The position numbers were made by a program, and so were the translations under genes. A model generated the notes under the pieces. The model saw only the letters and a list, made by a program, of their open reading frames with translations. It made no database searches and was not told where the DNA came from. A DNA stretch of 10,158 nt from assembly GCA_001794015.1 (NCBI GenBank), contig MGIZ01000010.1, positions 1 through 10,158 on the forward strand, given 5' to 3'. The DNA comes from Candidatus Yanofskybacteria bacterium RIFCSPHIGHO2_01_FULL_39_8b (GTDB lineage Bacteria > Patescibacteriota > Minisyncoccia > 2-02-FULL-40-12 > GWA2-44-9). Positions 6,508 through 10,158 of this stretch are shown here, piece by piece. Within the stretch, counting starts at the first letter, position 1. The number at the start of each line of letters is the position of its first letter.

Positions 6508-6845
6508 GTTCTGGCATACATGAACAAGCAAATCAAAAAAGCCGAGAGTCATGTACGGACTCCTGGCAAGATGAGATGTGCCAAATTTGTGAGTGCCAGC
6601 GCAGATACGGTATCACTGAATGAAGCGCTCATTGCAAAAACCAAAAAACTGCTGGGCGACAAGGGATACCATACCAACCTTAAAAACATCTCTGACGCGA
6701 ACATAATTGCGCACTACCGCAGCCTCTGGAATGTAGAACAGTCATTCCGTGTGGCCAAAAGTGATCTTGCCTCAAGGCCAATATTCCACAGAAAAGAGAC
6801 CTCTATTAAAGCGCACATGCTTATCTGCGTGATGGCCCTTTGTAG
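6508..6845 (+). pseudogene. IS1634-type (IS4 superfamily) transposase remnant, part 1
   Basis: The frame encodes the C-terminal third of an IS1634-like transposase: KKLLGDKGYHTNL, then IIAHYRSLWNVEQSFRVAKS, then RPIFHRKETSIKAHMLICVM. The YR-W-VE-FR-K pattern contains the catalytic Glu of the DDE triad and is typical of this group. The first two catalytic Asp residues and the N-terminus are missing. The remnant stops at 6845, where the IS3-family element is inserted. The same frame runs about 18 codons on, but those residues come from the inverted repeat of the IS3 element. It continues in part 2 at 8006-8187. Confidence 0.82.
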
Positions 6846-6875
6846 GGTACCCCTTTCTTTAGACACCTTTGTGAA
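6846..6875 (+). repeat. IS3 element right inverted repeat
   Basis: Starts GGTACCCCTTTCTTTAGACA, then CCTTTGTGAA; it matches the other end except for an AT-rich block and two single bases. The TAA stop of orfB lies inside it, as is common in IS3 elements. Confidence 0.8.
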
Positions 6876-7695
6876 TGGTTTTGAGACTCTGGTTAGTTAG
6901 TTTTTTAAGTATAGCATATTGCCTTGGCGGCATCTTTAATTTGGTGTGGATTCTCTGGGTATTGTAAAGATGGATGGTCATATATATTTCAGCGATCAGC
7001 TCTCCTAAGTCATTGAATCGATTTGGATCTCCCATATCGATTTTTAATTTATCATAAAACGATTCCTGATAGCCATTCTCCCAGGGAGAATCTTTTCTGG
7101 ACATTGATACTTTAGTCCCAAGATTTTCAACTAAGGAAGTGTACGTTTTTGATTTGTATTCACTGCCCTGGTCCGAATGGGTAATCTCCGGAGGGCCATG
7201 GATACTTATAGCTGACAGAAAGGCATTAATTATCAGGGATACTCCATGGCTGGTAGAAACACTGAAACTGACAATTTCTCGGGTCAGAATATCTATCACC
7301 GTGGCTAGATAGATAATCTTGCCCTTGATGCCTATTCTAGTAAAATCACTGGCCCAGATATGGTTAGGATGCTGTGGCATATTGGTTAATAGCAGATTGG
7401 GATATATTTCAGATAAATCCTTGGTTTTCTTGTAATTTCCCTTCTTTCTTCTCCGATAAGGCTTAATCCCAAATATCTTCATCACCCGAAGAGTTCTTTT
7501 CTTGTTAACTTTTAAGTGCATGGCTAACCTCTTATGACCATAGCTGTGATAAGGACGCTGGCTTAAAGTTTCTTCAATCTTGATTTTTAAATTCCAATCT
7601 TTTAGAAACTGCCTGGGCCGGTAATACAGGATAGCCCTTGAGATGCCTAAATGCTGGGCTAGTTGTTTCTTGCTGGTAATATTCTTATCTTTCAA
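6859..7695 (-). CDS. IS3-family transposase OrfB (integrase core)
   Basis: This 278-aa protein has an N-terminal HTH_21-like region (QLAQHLGISRAILYY, then YGHKRLAMHL) and an rve integrase core. The DDE residues are visible: D117 in WASDFTR, D175 in HSDQGSEY, and E211 in PWENGYQESF, which is 35 residues after D175 (DD35E). It has no internal stop and may be active. The TTG at 7695 overlaps the orfA stop. In IS3 elements the active transposase is the OrfAB fusion made by -1 frameshifting, so OrfB alone may not be separately translated. It cuts and joins DNA at the element ends through a circular intermediate. Confidence 0.93.
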   Translation of the reverse strand: MKDKNITSKKQLAQHLGISRAILYYRPRQFLKDWNLKIKIEETLSQRPYHSYGHKRLAMHLKVNKKRTLRVMKIFGIKPYRRRKKGNYKKTKDLSEIYPNLLLTNMPQHPNHIWASDFTRIGIKGKIIYLATVIDILTREIVSFSVSTSHGVSLIINAFLSAISIHGPPEITHSDQGSEYKSKTYTSLVENLGTKVSMSRKDSPWENGYQESFYDKLKIDMGDPNRFNDLGELIAEIYMTIHLYNTQRIHTKLKMPPRQYAILKKLTNQSLKTIHKGV

Positions 7696-7952
7696 CTCTT
7701 TTTTTGAGCCATGGTTTTCTCATATGTTAAAACGCCTATCAATTCTTTTAAGGCTTGGTTCTCTTTCTTGAGTTTATTTAATTCCAGCCAAGTAGGAGCG
7801 GCTGATGCTCCTTTTGATAGCCAACCGTAGATGGTTCGACCGCTTAATCCATGTTCATCGGCTAGTTGAGCTACCGGTATCCCATCATTCCTTAATCTTT
7901 TCAGGATCTGCTTTTTAATGTCAGCAGAGACATATTTATTTGTTTTACTCAT
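7692..7952 (-). CDS. IS3-family OrfA (DNA-binding, helix-turn-helix)
   Basis: This 86-aa protein has an N-terminal HTH (IKKQILKRLRND, then VAQLADEHGLSGRTIYGWL) and a C-terminal leucine-zipper-like helix (LELNKLKKENQALKELIGVL). It binds the inverted repeats and regulates transposition. AAGG lies 5 nt before the ATG, a usable ribosome binding site and one of the few in this window. It ends AQKKS and then a stop, with the slippery A AAA AAG directly before. Confidence 0.93.
   Translation of the reverse strand: MSKTNKYVSADIKKQILKRLRNDGIPVAQLADEHGLSGRTIYGWLSKGASAAPTWLELNKLKKENQALKELIGVLTYEKTMAQKKS
7698..7704 (-). promoter_or_regulatory. Programmed -1 frameshift site A AAA AAG
   Basis: The orfA frame reads CAA AAA AAG AGT TGA on the minus strand. 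The heptamer A AAA AAG is the classic -1 slippery sequence of IS3 elements. A slip leads into GAG TTG AAA, the orfB frame, giving an OrfAB fusion of about 365 aa. Confidence 0.8.
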
Positions 7953-7975
7953 GTTGCCTTACAGGATATCAAGCC

Positions 7976-8005
7976 TTCACAGATGTGTCTAAGATTTGGG
8001 GTACC
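7976..8005 (-). repeat. IS3 element left inverted repeat
   Basis: On the minus strand it begins GGTACCCCAAATCTTAGACA, then CATCTGTGAA, and matches the repeat at 6846-6875 at 23 of 30 positions. Confidence 0.8.
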
Positions 8006-8187
8006 TGCCACTTGCTCTTTCGAAATATATTGAGATCAAAGCAAAACGATCAATATGATCCGTGCTTGATGCCTGTCGTACAGTTACCGATGTGCTGTTG
8101 ATACATCGCGCCACCAATACAAGAAACATTATGCGCACCCCTGTACCAGAAGAAATGAGGGAAATTGAGGATCTGATGTCACACTAA
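8006..8187 (+). pseudogene. IS1634-type transposase remnant, part 2 (C-terminus), opal-interrupted
   Basis: Beyond the IS3 element the frame LSKYIEIKAKRSI, stop, SVLDACRTVTDVLLIHRATN, then PVPEEMREIEDLMSH resumes exactly where IS1634-type proteins continue after the AHxxICxMAL segment. An in-frame TGA (8056-8058) breaks it; a CGA to TGA change would explain this. The first bases (8006-8020) do not join cleanly in frame to part 1, so a few bases were lost or gained at the insertion point. The stop is at 8185-8187. Confidence 0.75.
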
Positions 8188-8216
8188 AAGACGAAAACGG
8201 GAGCAGATTCTTTATG

Positions 8217-8234
8217 GTTATGATAGGCCATAAC
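8217..8234. repeat. Diverged GTTATG...CATAAC palindrome upstream of mntA
   Basis: GTTATGATAGGCCATAAC keeps the outer six bases of the palindrome found at 582-599 and 8952-8969, but has AGGC in place of TATAT in the centre. It lies 59 nt before the mntA ATG, where an operator or module boundary could sit. An overlapping alternative dyad is TTATGG/CCATAA (8212-8233). Confidence 0.6.
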
Positions 8235-8276
8235 TTATGAATAAGTAGATACGTTCTTTTTTTATTCCTTTTTTTG

Positions 8277-8285
8277 TGTTATATT
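8277..8285 (+). promoter_or_regulatory. Extended -10 of the mntA-hepT operon
   Basis: TGT then TATATT forms an extended -10. The -35 region is only a T-run. The start point would fall at about 8292, next to the ATG at 8293, so the operon mRNA would be leaderless. Confidence 0.45.
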
Positions 8286-8292
8286 GTTGATA

Positions 8293-8589
8293 ATGAGCAA
8301 TTTGTTATCTAAAATAAAAGAGAAAACACTGCCAATTTTCATAAAATACGGGGTTAGTCAGGCCGCGGTTTTTGGCAGTGTCGCCAGGGGAGAAGATACC
8401 TCAGACAGCGATGTTGATATGATTGTCTCTATTAAAAAAAAAATAGGTGTTTATGAATTTGTGGCCTTAAAGGATGAGCTGGAAAATGCACTTGGCAAAA
8501 AAGTGGATTTGGTTTCAAAAGGGACGATCAATAAATATATTAGGCCTTATATAGAAAAAGATATTGTAAATATTTATGAAGGATTATAG
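8293..8589 (+). CDS. mntA: MntA-like nucleotidyltransferase antitoxin
   Basis: This is a 98-aa minimal nucleotidyltransferase. The active-site signature is exact: GSVARGEDTSDSDVD (28-42), that is GS-X10-D-X-D, with D40 and D42 as metal ligands. In characterised MntA/HepT pairs this antitoxin adds AMP groups to a tyrosine of the HEPN toxin and silences it. ATG at 8293 was chosen over TTG at 8284: the ATG directly precedes the conserved helix and sits at the predicted transcription start. The end overlaps hepT by 14 nt, a sign of coupled translation. It lies between fusA and tuf, flanked by palindromes, which suggests a mobile or recently acquired module. Confidence 0.9.
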   Translation: MSNLLSKIKEKTLPIFIKYGVSQAAVFGSVARGEDTSDSDVDMIVSIKKKIGVYEFVALKDELENALGKKVDLVSKGTINKYIRPYIEKDIVNIYEGL

Positions 8590-8905
8590 TGTGTATATCA
8601 AAAATATTCTCGATAAAGCGCAAGAGGCAATTGGATTCTGCCGAGGAATATTGAAAGAAGATTTTTTAAAAGATGAGAAGACGCAAAGTGCTGTGATTTT
8701 AAAATTGATTGTTATAGGAGAGGAAGCAACAAAATTATCGGAAGAAATGAAATCTGCCATTGATTTGCCGTGGCGGTCAATAATAGGTTTTCGTAACATG
8801 GCAATACACGAATATTTTGATATTGATCTATCTCAAATCTGGACTACAGTTCAAACTGACTTACCGGATCTCGTTGAAAAACTAGAGGGATATTTGCACA
8901 AGTAA
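8576..8905 (+). CDS. hepT: HepT-like HEPN-domain RNase toxin (DUF86)
   Basis: This 109-aa all-helical protein carries the HEPN catalytic motif RX4HXY as RNMAIHEY (R73, H78, Y80). Around it are the DUF86 hallmarks LKLIVIGEEATKLSEE and PWRSIIGFRN. HEPN toxins cleave RNA, in some HepT systems tRNA. Y80 corresponds to the tyrosine modified by MntA. The catalytic residues are intact, so the toxin looks active. Here the antitoxin gene comes first, with a 14-nt overlap. A small hairpin and a palindrome with a T-run follow and may end the transcript. Confidence 0.92.
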   Translation: MKDYSVYIKNILDKAQEAIGFCRGILKEDFLKDEKTQSAVILKLIVIGEEATKLSEEMKSAIDLPWRSIIGFRNMAIHEYFDIDLSQIWTTVQTDLPDLVEKLEGYLHK

Positions 8906-8912
8906 AATAAAA

Positions 8913-8933
8913 GGGACCAGACCCATTTTGGGT
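8913..8933 (+). repeat. REP-like fragment / small hairpin after hepT
   Basis: GGGACCAGACCC is followed by a hairpin ACCCA-TTT-TGGGT (8921-8933). It looks like half of a REP-type palindrome of the GGGACCAGACCC...GGGTCTGGTCCC kind. The right half is degenerate. It could be a weak terminator or a decayed repeat; no RAYT transposase gene is in the window. Confidence 0.4.
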
Positions 8934-8951
8934 TTGAATAAATATTTTACG

Positions 8952-8969
8952 GTTATGATATATCATAAC
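8952..8969. repeat. Perfect 18-bp palindrome downstream of hepT
   Basis: GTTATGATATATCATAAC is identical to the centre of the 40-bp palindrome at the recombinase end (582-599). TTTTTATAG follows, so on the plus strand it might act as a weak A+T-rich terminator for mntA-hepT. Recurrence next to a recombinase argues for a repeat or a binding site. Confidence 0.75.
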
Positions 8970-8983
8970 TTTTTATAGATGAG

Positions 8984-9014
8984 GGTTGCATGTAGTAATA
9001 CAGCGAGGTTGCAT
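8984..9014 (+). repeat. Two direct GGTTGCAT repeats (23-nt period)
   Basis: GGTTGCAT occurs at 8984-8991 and 9007-9014, each preceded by a purine-rich GAG/GAGG. Short spaced direct repeats of this kind often mark the edge of a decayed mobile element; no gene or protein binding is evident. The second copy overlaps the -35 box of the next promoter. Confidence 0.5.
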
Positions 9015-9036
9015 TTTTTTGAGTTTTTAATAATAT
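9009..9036 (+). promoter_or_regulatory. Promoter for the 9165 gene and probably tuf
   Basis: TTGCAT (9009-9014), a 16-bp spacer and TAATAT (9031-9036). The start point would be near 9043, at a GTAC-AAAA-GTAC hairpin and just before the 113-nt stem-loop, which would therefore lie in the 5' UTR. Since tuf is cut off from the fusA promoter by the terminator at 6003, this may be its main promoter. Confidence 0.45.
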
Positions 9037-9049
9037 GTACAAAAGTACT

Positions 9050-9097
9050 ATGGATCCCGTTAGAGATACCCTAGCGGGTTTATATGGAAATTCGTAA
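9050..9097 (+). CDS. Possible 15-codon leader ORF
   Basis: ATG GAT CCC to TAA encodes MDPVRDTLAGLYGNS. Its start codon is at the left foot of the long stem, and it ends within the enclosed region. Translation would open the closing helix that covers the start codon of the next gene, so it could work as a regulatory leader peptide. It may equally be chance; there is no ribosome binding site. Confidence 0.2.
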   Translation: MDPVRDTLAGLYGNS

Positions 9098-9166
9098 GTT
9101 AAGGTAGTACAGAGAATTCTGTCACCATACGGTGGTAGTAAGTGCCTGCACTATCTCTAACGGGAT
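9054..9166 (+). repeat. 113-nt stem-loop element with perfect 15-bp terminal inverted repeats
   Basis: ATCCCGTTAGAGATA (9054-9068) pairs perfectly with 9152-9166, enclosing 83 nt. Inside are small hairpins, each with a four-base loop: CCC-TAGC-GGG (9069-9078), ACAGA-GAAT-TCTGT (9109-9122), CACC-ATAC-GGTG (9123-9134) and GTG-CCTG-CAC (9142-9151). GGTAGTA is repeated at 9103-9109 and 9134-9140. The right arm contains the first two bases of the ATG at 9165. This is compatible with a 5'-UTR switch, a small structured RNA, or a MITE-like repeat. Confidence 0.7.
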
Positions 9167-9551
9167 GGATATTAATGAACTTCAAAAACTTATTAAGGGT
9201 TCTACTGCTGTTTTAGTGTTGGATAATGGTCAGCCGTCTTTTGTTATCGTCGGATATGATGCCTATAAGAATTTGATAGCCGATAAGAATAGCGAAGAAA
9301 AGGAAATTAAGATTCATCCTGCCAAACATGGTTTACCAGTTAATTATTCTTCAAATCATATTGGTGTGAATAATATTTCTAATGGGGTCAACCAAAGTCA
9401 TAACGGGATGTCAGATCTTAGCCATAATTTACAAGAAAAAGAGTCGGAAATACTGGAGCGGCTGAATAAAGAGATACTGGTCCTGAAACAACAGATAGAA
9501 GCAGAGGAAAAAGAATTGATTAATCAGCATTATTCCGATAGTATTGACTAA
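9165..9551 (+). CDS. Protein of unknown function, possible Phd/YefM-like N-terminus
   Basis: A 128-aa protein. The N-terminal about 40 residues, MDINELQKLIKGSTAVLVLD followed by NGQPSFVIVGYDAYKNLI, have the strand-turn-strand-helix pattern and the NG-P-FVIV-YD-Y wording of Phd/YefM-type antitoxin folds. The middle (about 50-90) is low-complexity, rich in Asn/Ser/His. The C-terminus (about 93-122, QEKESEILERLNKEILVLKQ and on) is a coiled coil. ATG 9165 was chosen; the frame is open back to GTG 9132, but that part is just the stem-loop sequence. There is no Shine-Dalgarno site, and the start codon is buried in the closing helix. No toxin gene follows; tuf is next. Function unknown. Confidence 0.7.
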   Translation: MDINELQKLIKGSTAVLVLDNGQPSFVIVGYDAYKNLIADKNSEEKEIKIHPAKHGLPVNYSSNHIGVNNISNGVNQSHNGMSDLSHNLQEKESEILERLNKEILVLKQQIEAEEKELINQHYSDSID

Positions 9552-9591
9552 TAATCTTGTTTAGATTACAATAAACATTAACGTTTGTTAT

Positions 9592-9666
9592 TAATCAACA
9601 ATTAACAACTAATAATTCAATCACAATTTTAATTGTCATGAGTTATTAGTCGTAAGTTGTAAGTTA
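9592..9666 (+). repeat. Long imperfect hairpin upstream of tuf (copy 2)
   Basis: The tip ACAAT-TTTA-ATTGT (9623-9636) sits in a stem that extends outward with scattered mismatches to about 9592/9666. It is related in sequence to the rpsL-rpsG hairpin: the left arms share AACAATTAACRACTAATRA (17 of 19 identical) and the right arms end TTGTAAGTTAT in both. It finishes 6 nt before the tuf ATG. A smaller hairpin (AATAAAC/GTTTGTT, 9570-9589) lies just upstream. Confidence 0.8.
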
Positions 9667-9672
9667 TTAAAG

Positions 9673-10158
9673 ATGGCAGGAAAATTTGAAAGAACTAAGC
9701 CGCACTTGAATGTCGGCACAATCGGTCATGTTGACCACGGTAAAACTACTCTTACCGCGGCTATTTTACATACTTTAAACTTGTATAAAGACGAGGGTTA
9801 TGGGGCTAGAGTTGAGGCCGTTGACCAGATAGACAATGCTCCGGAAGAAAAGGCCAGGGGCATTACCATTGCTTTGCATCATTCTGAATACGAAACCCCG
9901 AAGAGGCACTATGCTCATGTTGATGCTCCCGGTCATCAAGACTATATCAAAAACATGATTACCGGCGCAGCTCAAATGGATGCGGCGGTTTTGGTTGTTG
10001 CCGCTTCTGATGGACCAATGCCTCAAACTAGAGAGCATATTCTTCTTGCCAGACAGGTTGGCGTGCCTTATCTTTTAGTTTTTCTTAATAAAGTTGATCA
10101 GGTTGATGATCCGGAGATGATTGATTTGGTTGAAACGGAAATCAGGGAACTTTTGAAT
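9673..10158 (+). CDS. tuf: Elongation factor Tu, N-terminal part (3' end outside window)
   Basis: 162 codons of the GTPase domain are present: GHVDHGKT (18-25), RGITI (62-66), DAPGH (84-88) and NKVD (139-142). EF-Tu brings aminoacyl-tRNA to the ribosomal A-site. The N-terminus MAGKFERTKPHLNVGTIGHV is the normal family start, so ATG 9673 is secure even though no Shine-Dalgarno site is visible. The Cys usual in the E. coli DCPGH motif is Ala. Separated from fusA by the accessory block, so it needs its own promoter (candidate at 9009-9036); the long hairpin directly before it may influence translation. Confidence 0.98.
   Translation, partial: MAGKFERTKPHLNVGTIGHVDHGKTTLTAAILHTLNLYKDEGYGARVEAVDQIDNAPEEKARGITIALHHSEYETPKRHYAHVDAPGHQDYIKNMITGAAQMDAAVLVVAASDGPMPQTREHILLARQVGVPYLLVFLNKVDQVDDPEMIDLVETEIRELLN

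Larger units (their letters stand above)
6846..8005 (-). mobile_element. IS3-family insertion sequence, apparently complete (1160 bp)
   Basis: Two overlapping genes (orfA, orfB) on the minus strand are bounded by imperfect inverted repeats of about 30 bp beginning GGTACCCC at both ends (23 of 30 positions match). Length, orfA/orfB layout, slippery heptamer and DD35E triad all fit the IS3 family. It lies inside an IS1634-type transposase remnant. The flanks (TAG on one side, TGC on the other) show no clear target duplication, so a later rearrangement or an off-by-a-few end call is possible. Confidence 0.85.

Noticed and set aside
6843..8008. Target-site duplication of the IS3 element (GCCCTTTG versus GCCACTTG)
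   Set aside because: Only 6 of 8 bases match and IS3 duplications are usually 3-5 bp; not adjacent to the defined ends.
8056..8058. In-frame TGA in the IS1634 remnant as a sign of a recoded TGA
   Set aside because: The M50 peptidase and OrfA end at TGA, Trp is encoded by TGG in EF-G, and the remnant is broken anyway. A simple nonsense mutation explains it.
9103..9140. GGTAGTA repeated twice with a 31-nt period, as a CRISPR start
   Set aside because: Only two 7-nt copies, no constant repeat of 23 nt or more, and no cas gene nearby.
9054..9166. Group II intron or tmRNA-like RNA
   Set aside because: No domain V motif, no GUGYG start, no tRNA-like end; the element is too short.

Overview
This A+T-rich bacterial window carries the start of a streptomycin (str) operon, rpsL-rpsG-fusA, with tuf about 3.9 kb further on. 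Compact genes, almost no Shine-Dalgarno sites, several promoters placed so close to start codons that the mRNA would be leaderless, and a short bL28 with a CxxC/CxxC zinc ribbon together suggest a Candidate Phyla Radiation / Patescibacteria (Parcubacteria-like) genome. That placement is an inference from gene style; no 16S rRNA is present. TGG encodes Trp and TGA is used as a stop, so the standard bacterial code applies.

Left part (1-1906). The 3' end of a large serine recombinase (1-695, +) runs into, and antisense through, a tRNA-Pro(GGG) gene (645-715, -). This is the classic geometry of an element integrated at a tRNA 3' end. A perfect 40-bp palindrome (571-610) lies between the recombinase core and the tRNA. 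The tRNA begins 1 nt after the stop of a 322-aa protein of unknown function, which itself begins 1 nt after rpmB. One promoter could therefore drive rpmB, the unknown gene and the tRNA.

Core part (1912-5777). An M50 site-2-protease-like membrane peptidase is followed by a strong promoter (2540-2569) and then rpsL, rpsG and fusA. The whole rpsL-rpsG spacer folds into one long imperfect hairpin with a UUCG loop.

Accessory block (5778-9672), where tuf would normally follow fusA directly. It holds a bidirectional hairpin terminator, the C-terminal remnant of a DDE transposase (-) with an amber codon, and an IS1634-type transposase remnant (+). That remnant is split by an apparently intact IS3-family element (6846-8005) with an A AAA AAG frameshift site. 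Next is a mntA-hepT (nucleotidyltransferase/HEPN) toxin-antitoxin pair, flanked on both sides by copies of the palindrome seen at the recombinase. Last is a 128-aa gene with a possible Phd/YefM-like N-terminus, whose start codon lies in the closing helix of a 113-nt stem-loop. A second long hairpin, homologous to the rpsL-rpsG one, precedes tuf, which runs off the right end.

The most noteworthy signals are non-coding: the three GTTATG...CATAAC palindromes, the paired long hairpins before rpsG and tuf, and the stem-loop at 9054-9166.
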